This document shows positions 10,572 to 18,594 of a DNA stretch of 59,121 bases, one piece after another; the stretch's first letter is position 1, and each line of letters begins with the position of its first letter. This DNA comes from Chloroflexota bacterium (GTDB lineage Bacteria > Chloroflexota > Limnocylindria > P2-11E), in contig DAIDAP010000017.1 of the NCBI GenBank assembly GCA_027310565.1, forward strand, positions 1 to 59,121. Reading direction: 5' to 3'. Made by a program: the position numbers and the translations under genes. Below the pieces are notes generated by a model. That model had not been told where the DNA came from. It saw only the letters and a list, made by a program, of their open reading frames with translations, and made no database searches.

Positions 10572-11138
10572 TTGCGTACGGCTGTACGGAGCCGACCGCG
10601 TAACTTCTGGGGAGTTCGAGCGACGTACGAAGCAGACGAGCAGGCCACGGGTGTTCCACGCTTCACGGACGAGGGCTTCCGTCGGCTGTACGACGAAACG
10701 GTCGATGAGGCACTACGCGTTGCGCGGGGGATCTGTGGGAGCGATGAGGATGCCAGGGAAGCATGTCAGGACGCGTACGTCGCGCTCGCACGGTACTGGT
10801 CGCGCGGCGGGCTTCGCGAACCGCCGCGCCGGCTGCTGTTCCGCGCGCTCCAGCGCTCGTCCATCGATGCGCTTCGGGCGCGACTGCGCCGCGAGCGTCG
10901 CATGGGAGTGAGCGCTACTGCGACGCCGCCGCCCTTGGTGCGCGGGCCGCTCGAGCGAGCGCTCCAGCGGCTGCGCCATGAGGACGCGGCCCTCCTGGTC
11001 ATGCAGTCGGTCGTGGGCATGACGTACGAGGAGCTCGCGAAACTCCAGCGGATCAGCGTCGGCGCCATCCGGGCGCGGCTCTTCCGCGCCCGTCGCGAGC
11101 TCGCGCGCCGCTACGAGGAGGAGGGCGGAGAGTGGTGA
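10572..11138 (+). CDS. ECF-type RNA polymerase sigma factor
   Basis: About 188 residues. Region 2 is visible as FRRLYDETVDEALRVARGICGSDEDAREACQDAYVALARYW. Region 4 is LQRLRHEDAALLVMQSVVGMTYEELAKLQRISVGAIRARLFRARRELARRY with the recognition helix SVGAIRARL. The start is uncertain: the first in-frame codons are GTG 10497, which overlaps the divergent gene, and TTG 10572, used here because it gives a normal N-terminal length. The stop overlaps the anti-sigma start as GTGA, a classical coupled sigma/anti-sigma pair. It probably autoregulates. Confidence 0.88.
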   Translation: MRTAVRSRPRNFWGVRATYEADEQATGVPRFTDEGFRRLYDETVDEALRVARGICGSDEDAREACQDAYVALARYWSRGGLREPPRRLLFRALQRSSIDALRARLRRERRMGVSATATPPPLVRGPLERALQRLRHEDAALLVMQSVVGMTYEELAKLQRISVGAIRARLFRARRELARRYEEEGGEW

Positions 11139-11890
11139 GGTCTCACCGGATCGCCGGACACCTGGTCGAGGAGCTCGTCTCGGCAAACCTCGACCACAGC
11201 CTCACGCCCGAAGTGTCCCGCACGCTCGAAGAGCACCTTCGAGGCTGCCTCTCGTGCCGCGGCCTCGTCGCTCGCCAGGAGCGACTTCGCACCGGGCTCC
11301 GCGAGTTGTCAGCGCCGATCGCTTCTCGTGACAGCGATGCGCTCTGGGTAGGAATCGCGTCGCGGCGCGCTCGGCCTCACCGCGCATTTCCGCGTGGTCT
11401 CGTGCAGGTGGGCCTCGCCGCAGCGGTCCTAGTCGTGGCTGCCGGCACCAGCGTCGTGCTCCTCGAGCGGCGACCAGCGGCGGCACCAGCACCCGCGCGC
11501 GAGACCGTCTCACGGTCCGCCTTCGTGCTGCCTGGTGGCGATGGGACGCTCACCGTCGAGCAGGGCAGCGCCCTCGCACGCGCCGACGCCGAGGTTGGTG
11601 TCGGCGCGCGTGCGGAACTCCGCCTCACGCAGCCTCCGACGCGCGGCAGCGCTGAGATTCGCATCCGGCGTGAGGGGGACGCCTCGTACGGAGTCCTCGG
11701 ATCTTCGCCGGACGTCGCCGGCTCGACGCGGGTCAGTTTCGGCGGCTCGTTCCCGCGGCCCGAAGGGCTCGTGCGGGTCACGTACGAGGTCTGGGTCCAC
11801 TTCGAGAGCGACGCCGACACCGTCGACAGCGCGCCTCTGATCATCGAGGTCACAGCGACCCGCAGAGGCGAAGAGGCGCGCAGTCCATAG
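11135..11890 (+). CDS. Membrane anti-sigma factor with ZAS zinc motif
   Basis: 251 residues from GTG 11135 (GTGA overlap with the sigma stop; GTG 11132 is also possible). The cytoplasmic part has the H-x3-C-x2-C anti-sigma zinc motif (LEEHLRGCLSCRGL, residues 33-46). A single membrane helix follows at about 88-109 (GLVQVGLAAAVLVVAAGTSVVLL), then a 140-residue exported domain. This is the standard layout of a regulator that holds the ECF factor at the membrane until an envelope signal releases it. The signal is unknown. Confidence 0.85.
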   Translation: MRSHRIAGHLVEELVSANLDHSLTPEVSRTLEEHLRGCLSCRGLVARQERLRTGLRELSAPIASRDSDALWVGIASRRARPHRAFPRGLVQVGLAAAVLVVAAGTSVVLLERRPAAAPAPARETVSRSAFVLPGGDGTLTVEQGSALARADAEVGVGARAELRLTQPPTRGSAEIRIRREGDASYGVLGSSPDVAGSTRVSFGGSFPRPEGLVRVTYEVWVHFESDADTVDSAPLIIEVTATRRGEEARSP

Positions 11891-12137
11891 CGCCCAGAGG
11901 GCGGGAAGCCAGCGGAGAGTCACACCGCTTCGCGCCGCGCTCGACGAAATCGAAGCCAACCGTGCGCCACCGAGCGAGTACGTGAGGCGGGAGCAGTTAC
12001 TCCATCCGCGCGACGGCACGTGCGCGGAACATGCGGGCCTCGAGCGAGCCCGGTTCGTCGATGCTCACAGGACAAGGCTACGGCGTTGCAGGGCTAATTG
12101 AGGCGGCTGTCTTCAGGTTTGCCCGACGGACCGGACT

Positions 12138-12524
12138 CTACTGGCGCTCCCAGCGATACGGGTGGACAGGCTCATCGTCGCGAAACGGCTTGAACCAGTC
12201 CTCGAAGTCGAGGTTCGCCGTGCGCAGCGTGTTCTGGGCAGGAGTGTGCTGGATCCCGTTGTACTTCTCGTCGAACAACCAGAGGAAGTCCGTGTCCTCG
12301 AAGACCTCGTCGATGAAGTCGTCGAAGTCGAACTCCTCCTCCCCACTCGGCCCGGTGGCGCGCTCGATGATCGCGTAGAGGGCAAGCTCCTCCGCGACGG
12401 ACGCCGGCCTGAACTCGCGGCCTGACGTGAGCTTGTCCGCGACCGTGATGCAGGATCGCGTCGCGTCGGTGATTGTCCCGGTGTCTTCGTGCCCGCTGCT
12501 GCGAGTTGGCCACGGTCCCTCAAG
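12138..12524 (-). pseudogene. Acidic hypothetical protein lacking a usable start codon
   Basis: A 128-codon open frame (in-frame TGA at 12525-12527 to TAG 12138) with clearly protein-like composition: REFRPASVAEELALYAIIERATG, FDFDDFIDEVFEDTDFLWLFDEK, ANLDFEDWFKPFRDDEPVHPYRW. No ATG, GTG or TTG occurs in frame before the conserved-looking part. A TTG at 12523 lies one frame away, so a single-base indel near 12480-12510 would restore a start. I do not recognise the family. Either the gene is 5'-broken, it starts at an unusual codon, or there is a base error. Confidence 0.55.
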
Positions 12525-12591
12525 TCAAGTCATGTGCGGACTCGTATCGCAAACTCCTACATCGGACCGAGGAGCGCTTCGGTCGCGCGCC

Positions 12592-13482
12592 CTACGACTC
12601 GAGCTCGTCGAGGAATGCGTGGCAACGCCGGACGGAATCGGGCACGTCGTCACCCCAGTTCACGCCACCGAAGACGAGCAGGTGCATCATCCGACAGGCG
12701 ACGCTCACGACGAATGCGCCTCTGCCAGCGACGGCGAGGCACTCCTGCTCAAGGCGTAGCCGCACACCGGGCGCTGGCGGAACGTATTCGCGACCGACGC
12801 TTGTCTCCACTAATAGCGTGGCAAGGTCGTAGACGCGCGTGCCTTTACCAGCATGGGCTGCGTCGAGCAGGACCGGCTGCCCGTCGCGCACGACGATGTT
12901 GTTGAGCACCATGTCGCCGTGCACGAGATCATCGACCGGCAGCGCGAGACCGCGCGCGGGAGCGACTAGCGCCTCGAGGCGGAGCTGCAGGACTGCAGTC
13001 TCCGGACGTGCGCGCATCCGCTCGGCGAGCCCTGCCTCGCCCTCGAAGACACAGCGATAGATGTACCTGGACCAGTCCTGAGTGGTCTCCGGTCGGGTAC
13101 CAGCCTGGAGGTTGACCGCGGCGAGGAGTCTCTCGACCAACGGCTCGTCGATCGTCCGGGGGCGCTCGCCGTCGACGTACTCCTCGACGATGTACGCGCC
13201 GTCGTTCGGTAGCGGCGCGTACAGCAGCCACGCCGAGGTCGGCCAGCCATGCGATCGCGCGTCCGCGAATAGCCGAGCTGTCGCGTGCAACTGCGCCTCG
13301 GGTAGGTACCCCTTGTGCCACTTCAGCACAGCGCGTGTTCCATCAGCCTCGCGCAGCTCGAACGCGCCTTGCTGATAGCCGCCGGCGAGCCGACCGACGA
13401 GTGACCAATGCGAGCCATGTCGCCCGTTGATCTCGCGAATGAGCCCTTCCACGCCAGGTAGGCCGTCACCGGTTCGCATCAT
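12592..13482 (-). CDS. Aminoglycoside phosphotransferase-family kinase
   Basis: 296 residues from ATG 13482. N-lobe: GRLAGGYQQGAFELREADGTRAVLKWHKG with the likely ATP-binding Lys in VLKW. C-lobe: DLVHGDMVLNNIVV (HxDxxxxN catalytic loop, with HGD) and QPVLLDAAHAGKGTRVYDLA, where the metal-binding Asp is in LLDAA. The fold is that of APH/choline-kinase-like small-molecule kinases. The substrate cannot be told; antibiotic resistance should not be assumed. It ends with a conserved-looking helical tail (VNWGDDVPDSVRRCHAFLDELE). It lies downstream of 13688-14740 on the same strand. Confidence 0.8.
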   Translation of the reverse strand: MMRTGDGLPGVEGLIREINGRHGSHWSLVGRLAGGYQQGAFELREADGTRAVLKWHKGYLPEAQLHATARLFADARSHGWPTSAWLLYAPLPNDGAYIVEEYVDGERPRTIDEPLVERLLAAVNLQAGTRPETTQDWSRYIYRCVFEGEAGLAERMRARPETAVLQLRLEALVAPARGLALPVDDLVHGDMVLNNIVVRDGQPVLLDAAHAGKGTRVYDLATLLVETSVGREYVPPAPGVRLRLEQECLAVAGRGAFVVSVACRMMHLLVFGGVNWGDDVPDSVRRCHAFLDELES

Positions 13483-13687
13483 CTGCGAGCGTAGGCGCGA
13501 CCGCATTCGCACATCGTGTGGAAGGCGTGGTAGCGCTTTCCATGCAGGGCCGCGTCTGCGAGCGCCGCTGGGCAGTACACGGCGTGCCTGCCGCACGGAG
13601 GCGGGCAACTCGATCTTCGAGCCGCTCAACCGGCTCGGCGGAAGCGACTTCTCAGGCACGACGCAGGAGTCTACGGCGGCACTCTGC

Positions 13688-14740
13688 CTATGAAGCGCCT
13701 GGCGGCACACGATCCTTGCGCGGGCCCGCGCCACCGCAGAACCGGCCGCCAACGTCGATCGGTCCTCCGCGTCGCGCGAGATAGTCCTTGACCACCATCA
13801 TCTCGGCGAAGAGCTTCGCTTCGACAGCCTCCTCGCGTTTTACGACCGCGAGCTCTGCGCCGTGCGCACTCGGACCACTCCGCGTGACATAGATCTGTGT
13901 GATCTCGGCCTCACTGAAGCCTGAGCCTTCGGACGAACCATCGTCCTTTGCGACTCCTATCGTTCGTGCCTCGCGGATCACGTCTTTTAGCTCGGGCCTG
14001 CGATTGCCGGAACGGCGTGCCGTGACGGCTTCGACCATCCGGAAGAAGGCAACGACCGCCTCGGCGCAGTAGTAGTAGTCGGCGTACTGGTATCCAAGAC
14101 TCGAGCGCATGAGGAAGAGGCCGGATGCGTGGAAGGTGAGCACCTGCGGATACTGGGCGGCTATCCAGCCCGCCAGTTGCGTGGAGTACGCGATGTCCGA
14201 ATCCTCAAGATCGAGTGGGCCACTGGCGTCGATCTCCTTGTCCTTGACCAGCGCCAGCGTGCGCGGCTCGCGCCAGATCAGATTGAGGTCCTCACTGAGA
14301 AGGACGTGCTCGACCCACATGTGCCCGAACGTGAGCATGGTCAGTCCGGTGACGTAGAACTTCACGCGCCTGAGCAGCCGGGCGTGTGCGTCGTGTGCAC
14401 CTTCCTCAAGGTTGTGCGCAATCACGTGTACGCGGATGAACGCTGCGCCGTTCTTCAGCGCTATCGAGTACAGCGATGTTTCGCCTTGGTTCGAGAACCC
14501 CGGAAGCTCCCGCAAACGGAGCGCGATGCTGTGGACGGGAACCAGGACAGTCATCCCGACGCTCAGGGGGACCGCGGAAGGCTGACCTCCCCCTGGGGAG
14601 CTGTTCACGGTCGGGCTCGTATCGGCCACCACGTCCCCCTCCCCATGCGGCGACAGGCGGTTCACGCCATCAGCACTGGTGCCGTTACGCCGCAAGAGAA
14701 ATGACCGCAATCGGTGCCACAGGATCGTCCAGAGCGCCAT
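13688..14740 (-). CDS. Hypothetical protein, unrecognised
   Basis: Up to 350 residues. ATG 14740 is the longest start and ATG 14554 (MTVLVPVHSIALRL) is an alternative, because the intervening 62 residues are Ser/Gly/Pro-rich. The middle is well ordered: ETSLYSIALKNGAAFIRVHVIAHNLEEG, then RRVKFYVTGLTMLTFGHMWVEHVLL, a helical block with YQYADYYYCAEAVVAFFRMVEAVTARR, and an acidic C-terminal part. No signal peptide or catalytic motif is seen. The N-terminal alternative MALWTILWHRLRSFLLRRN could be a short membrane-associated helix. No function is proposed. Confidence 0.6.
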   Translation of the reverse strand: MALWTILWHRLRSFLLRRNGTSADGVNRLSPHGEGDVVADTSPTVNSSPGGGQPSAVPLSVGMTVLVPVHSIALRLRELPGFSNQGETSLYSIALKNGAAFIRVHVIAHNLEEGAHDAHARLLRRVKFYVTGLTMLTFGHMWVEHVLLSEDLNLIWREPRTLALVKDKEIDASGPLDLEDSDIAYSTQLAGWIAAQYPQVLTFHASGLFLMRSSLGYQYADYYYCAEAVVAFFRMVEAVTARRSGNRRPELKDVIREARTIGVAKDDGSSEGSGFSEAEITQIYVTRSGPSAHGAELAVVKREEAVEAKLFAEMMVVKDYLARRGGPIDVGGRFCGGAGPRKDRVPPGAS

Positions 14741-14762
14741 GTTCGGCGCGGAGAATGCCCGC

Positions 14763-15110
14763 GTGAGGCTTTATCACGAGACGCCAATGAGAACGTGTCT
14801 TCAATCCTCACGCACGGCTTTCGTGATGGGGGCCCGATTCCCACCGCATGCGGTGAGATCTTCGGCGTGTTCGCTGCGGATCAACCGCCGATGTTCGGAC
14901 GGGGATGGGCCCTGCTCGTTATCGAAACAGATCTCGAGGAAGCGGACCTTTGCGCCCTACGCCTGCAACACGCGCGTTTGGCCACCGCACCGCAATCACT
15001 ACCGCGAATGGCACCGCCCTGCGGACAGGTGGCCGCCGCAGGCAAACGTCACCGCATCAATCGCGGCGAGGACCGACGATGGTGTGTCGAGCTGCCGGAA
15101 GCGGACCTAA
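14763..15110 (+). pseudogene. LYHxTP...SILxxGFRDG-type protein, two frameshifts
   Basis: The pieces of one small protein lie in two frames. GTG 14763 gives RLYHETP. After a missing base the next frame gives NENVSSILTHGFRDGG...IFGVFAADQPP...ALLVIETDLEEADL. The first frame resumes with NTRVWPPHRNHYREWHRPADRW to a stop at 15110. The order LYHxTP / SILxxGFRDG / WxADxP / LLxIExxL / YREWxxPA is one I have seen in small actinobacterial and chloroflexal proteins of unknown function, possibly ADP-ribosyltransferase-like. At least two indels separate the pieces, so no full-length product is expected unless they are sequence errors. Confidence 0.55.
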
Positions 15111-15170
15111 GACTTCTCATCGCGACGGACAGCGTAGCGACGACTGTTGAGCCACCTCTGACGCGATGCT

Positions 15171-15857
15171 CTATGCGACTTGATAGACAGTCATGCGCGC
15201 TCCGCTCTCGAAGCGAGGGACCTCAAGGTTGAAGCTTGCCTCGCTCCGTTGTCCATGCCCATAGAACACCGTGACGTCGAGCCGCGCCTCATACGGGTGA
15301 CCGAAGGCAGGCCGGACCTCCGTGCGCGCTCGGTCGTCTTTCAGGAACGTGATGTCCGTTAACCACGCACGCCCCGTCTCGAGCGCGACGCCGTAGACCG
15401 CGTGGCCCCCCTCGTGCGCTCGAATGACGAGTGGGATCTGCACGGGCAACCCAGGCTCGAGATCGACTTTGTCGTGGACGCCTGTCCACACCAGCCGCCA
15501 CGTGTTGAAGCCTCAAAGAACACGCATGCGGATCCAGGCGCCGAGCGCGCGCTCTTGTCCGATATTCTCGGCCTCGAGGTGCAACCACTCGAGCCATGCC
15601 TCCTCAGGCTGCCCCTGATGCACGCGGATGACCACGTTCGCCGAGCCCGGACGGGTCCCCGCAGACCGACGCGAAAACACCAGAAGTGTGCCGATGGCGG
15701 CGAGGGCGACAACTGCGATCGCTGCCACGGCTACGGACTGGTCTGCGCGCAGCACGAGGGCAACAAGGCCAGCGGCAGTCGCCAACACCGTTGGGAGCAG
15801 CCACCAGATAGCGTTCGCGACGAGGTTCTTGAGGACGTCGCCGAGGTGCCGCCCCAC
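15171..15857 (-). pseudogene. Membrane protein interrupted by an in-frame TGA
   Basis: ATG 15857 starts a frame with two membrane segments (WWLLPTVLATAAGLVALVL and VAVAAIAVVALAAIGTLLVF) and a beta-rich domain. TGA stops it at 15513-15515 after GAWIRMRVL. The same frame continues without another stop through GFNTWRLVWTGVHDKVDL to QVA at 15171. The two halves join smoothly into 228 codons. A substitution (for example CGA or TGG to TGA) explains it most simply. A 6-bp hairpin with an AGGC loop lies 24-39 bases after the TGA, so recoding was considered (see findings). The function is unknown. Confidence 0.6.
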
Positions 15858-15896
15858 GACCCCGAAGGATAGGCATCTCCCGGTTTTGGGGCGCCA

Positions 15897-17438
15897 CTAT
15901 CGTGTTGCTCTCGCTCTCGTGCGCCTAGCAGGGTGCGACGCTGCAGTGTCCGCAGCGACCCTCCCAGATAGCGCGGCCATGCTCGTGCCCCCAAGGTACG
16001 TCGAGAGCACTTCCTCGAACTCTCGTGTCGCGTCAACCGTCAGCGTCGTTGCGTGCGCGGCCTCGTGCAGCAGTGTCGATGCGAAGAGCCGCGGGGACGC
16101 AAGTTGCGTCCGCTTGATGATCACCGCGCCCTCTTTCATGTCCCACACCCCGGCGCTGTCGAAGCGATCCGCGCGGATCGTCTCGGAGATACGAACTCGC
16201 GGGGCGCGCTTGCCGGTGATACCGACGAGTGCGAGCAGCGCTGGCGTGAGCTCAAAGACCGCTCGCTCTTTCGCGTTCAGCTGCGCTGGTTCGACGAAGC
16301 TGTACTCGAAGCTCGCGTTGTACTCCTCAACGTAGACGTCGAAGATGCGAACGGACGGACCGCCCGTGCCAATTTGTTGCTGCAAGCGCGCGCGCTGCGC
16401 CTCGCCGACCAGTACGACGCGATACCCATCACGTCGCATCTGATCCACGACGTCGGGACTCGCCTCCATCTCCTGCTCCGTCACGAAGGTCACTCGGCCA
16501 GATGCGTGAAGGGCATTAAGCGCGAGCTGGCTCACCTCCAGCCACTGCATCTCGTCGCACTGGTCGCCCTTTGACCTCAGCGCCTGCTCGCTGAGCGCAG
16601 CTCGAACCGCCTCACTCGTGCTCTGCTTCAAGATCGCGACCACGCGTTCGGTGTAGGTGGTGCGACCGACGTTCACGCGCTCGCGGTTCAGCCGTTTGCG
16701 CATTGCGGGCGTCAGGCTCGTGATGTTGTACGAGAAGAGGAAGTTAGGTTCGTCGTTCGCGTAGACGCCATTGACGTACACGCGCGCGCCATCATCGCGG
16801 CGTCGCAGGACCGAACCATACTGCGTCTGCTCGACCGTAGTCTCGCTGGAGAAGCGGAGAAATAGCCCCTTCGCTGCTTCGACGTCGTCAGCCGACACCC
16901 CACCCATGAGAACGTCCGTGCCGTCCACATCCACCGGTCGAGCGTCGCAGGCAACATGCAGTGTCGTGATGCCGCGAAAACCACGCTTCTCCGCAGTCAC
17001 CAACCGGAAACTGCCGTGACGTGACCGAAGTCGGACGTCGATTCCATGTCGGTGAAATGTCGCGAGCGCGTCCTTGAGCCCCACACCGAACTTCCCGATG
17101 ATCCCCGCCGGCGCGGCCAGCTTCTCTGGGTTCTCGTTCTGGGTGAAGTGGCGAATCTCGATGCCGCGGCCGAAATCGCGCACGTGCCATCCATCCGACT
17201 CACGAGTGATCTCGGGTGGCCGTGTCTGTGAGAGCAGCTGCTCATCAAGCGCGTTCGCGATCACCTCACGAATCGCATGCCGCAGTTCCCAGTTCTCGAG
17301 GACCTCTTCGATGTTCAGGTCGAAGAGCGTCTCGTGCTCGGCTACGAGATGGATGGACGTCGTCTCGGCCGCACTCCGGGAGGGCGTCGTTCCGACTGCC
17401 GATGCGATCCGAGTCGGAGCTCCTCCGCCCTTCGCCAC
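15897..17438 (-). CDS. GHKL ATPase fused to a C-terminal zincin-type metallopeptidase motif
   Basis: 513 residues from GTG 17438. The N-terminal GHKL/HSP90-like ATPase shows the N-box LRHAIREVIANALDEQ, the G1 box VRDFGRGIEI and GIIGKFGVGLKDALATF. The middle is a transducer-like beta/alpha region (ARVYVNGVYANDEPNFLFSYNI). Near the C-terminus FASTLLHEAAHATTL carries HEXXH, followed by TREFEEVLSTYLG with a possible third ligand Glu. It is divergent from the XRE/ImmA/SIR2 genes 62 bp away. TAGACT six bases before the GTG fits a leaderless promoter. GHKL ATPases joined to peptidases occur as uncharacterised proteins in defence-like contexts; the role is inferred only. Confidence 0.82.
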   Translation of the reverse strand: MAKGGGAPTRIASAVGTTPSRSAAETTSIHLVAEHETLFDLNIEEVLENWELRHAIREVIANALDEQLLSQTRPPEITRESDGWHVRDFGRGIEIRHFTQNENPEKLAAPAGIIGKFGVGLKDALATFHRHGIDVRLRSRHGSFRLVTAEKRGFRGITTLHVACDARPVDVDGTDVLMGGVSADDVEAAKGLFLRFSSETTVEQTQYGSVLRRRDDGARVYVNGVYANDEPNFLFSYNITSLTPAMRKRLNRERVNVGRTTYTERVVAILKQSTSEAVRAALSEQALRSKGDQCDEMQWLEVSQLALNALHASGRVTFVTEQEMEASPDVVDQMRRDGYRVVLVGEAQRARLQQQIGTGGPSVRIFDVYVEEYNASFEYSFVEPAQLNAKERAVFELTPALLALVGITGKRAPRVRISETIRADRFDSAGVWDMKEGAVIIKRTQLASPRLFASTLLHEAAHATTLTVDATREFEEVLSTYLGGTSMAALSGRVAADTAASHPARRTRARATR

Positions 17439-17444
17439 GGTGCG

Positions 17445-17450
17445 AGTCTA
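17445..17450 (-). promoter_or_regulatory. Candidate -10 box of leaderless GHKL gene
   Basis: TAGACT (TANNNT) ends 6 bases before the GTG start and no Shine-Dalgarno fits between them. Transcription starting 6-7 bases downstream would begin at the start codon. Confidence 0.45.
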
Positions 17451-17499
17451 GGACGAGTGCTAGCCTCTCGTTGAGCGGTGAGTCAACACGAGGAAGAGG

Positions 17500-17919
17500 A
17501 TGCCGAAGGAGACTGCTGAGCCGCGCTTCGGGCCGCTGCTTCGCAGCCTACGGGTCGCAGCGGGACGAACGCAGCGTCAGTTGGCGGACGACGTTGGCCT
17601 CGACTTCACGTACCTGAGCAAGATCGAGAACGAGAAGCTTCCGCCGCCCAGCGAGGACAAGATCCTCGTGATCGCGCGGGTGCTCAAGCAAGACACCGAG
17701 ACGCTCCTCCGCGCTGCGCGTCGTGTGCCGGCCGACTTCCAATCCCGGCTCGCGGACCTCCCGCCAGAAGCTTCGGTGATCCTGCGCCGGATGGCGCGGG
17801 GCAACCTCACGCGCGAGCAGTTCAAAGCGATGTTGCGGGCCACCGAGCGCGGCCCCGGAGGGACGACGCGTGCGCAAACCGGTTCACTTCATCCGAGCCG
17901 ACGTCCTCGAAAGGCGTAG
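17500..17919 (+). CDS. XRE-family helix-turn-helix regulator
   Basis: 139 residues from ATG 17500 with AGGAAGAGG just upstream. The HTH is FGPLLRSLRVAAGRTQRQLADDVGLDFTYLSKIENEKLPPPSEDKILVIARVL (residues 10-62), recognition helix LDFTYLSKIEN. The C-terminal part (about 63-115) is helical and may dimerise. It overlaps the ImmA-like start at 17870 by 50 bases. XRE plus ImmA pairs act as repressor and repressor-cleaving metallopeptidase in ICEBs1 and temperate phages, so it probably controls this block or itself. Confidence 0.85.
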   Translation: MPKETAEPRFGPLLRSLRVAAGRTQRQLADDVGLDFTYLSKIENEKLPPPSEDKILVIARVLKQDTETLLRAARRVPADFQSRLADLPPEASVILRRMARGNLTREQFKAMLRATERGPGGTTRAQTGSLHPSRRPRKA

Positions 17920-18549
17920 CGCCGAGCTCCTCGCGCGACACGCTGCGCGGTTCGGCCCGATCGAGCGCTTCCCGGTGCCCATCGAGCCGATCATCGAGGG
18001 GACGCTCGAGCTTGCGATCAGCTGGGAGGAACTCCCAGCCCAGGACGGGCTCGTGCTTGGAGCGCTCCGGCCAGCGCTGCGCACCGTCGTCGTGAACGAG
18101 CTCGCGCGTGACTACTTCGGCGAGTTCCCCGGCTCCGAATCCTTCACCTTCGCCCACGAGGCAGCGCCCTGGGCGCTGCACATCGACGCCGGGCTCGTCG
18201 GGCAGCCGACGCTCGGGTGGCCGTTACGAACGACGACGTGGTCTGCGCTCGCGCGTCTGAGGGTCCACGCCCGCCGGCGGAGTGGCAGGCGGACAGTTTC
18301 GCGGCGAGCCTACTAATCCCACGTGACCTGCTCACGCAGGCGCTGCGCGACGCCGAAGGGTTCCAGAACTGGCCGACCGTGTTCCGTCTCGCCACACACA
18401 TCGGCGTGAGCATCACCGCGCTGCGCATTCGTCTGGAGCAACTCGGTCTGCTCTTCGTCGGACCTGACGGTGAGCTCTACCCCTCCCGCCTGGACGCACT
18501 AGGACAGCGCCGTCTCGGCAGCGCGTCGGATTCCGTCAAGCGTGCCTGA
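17870..18549 (+). pseudogene. ImmA/IrrE-type metallopeptidase, frameshifted and with degenerate active site
   Basis: GTG 17870 with CGGAGGGA upstream. In the first frame the family core is reached at SFTFAHEAAPWALH: the usual HExGHxxLH here reads HEAAP, with the second zinc His replaced by Pro. After about 18220 the frame changes by one base and the family C-terminus continues (PAEWQADSFAASLLIPRDLLTQAL) to TGA 18549. The two pieces form one protein of about 226 residues. Both the indel and the lost His argue against peptidase activity, though the indel alone might be a sequence error. Confidence 0.75.
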
Positions 18550-18594
18550 CGTGCCGCCTACGGCGAAGACGCGTACGCCGGCGCGCGAGTGTTG

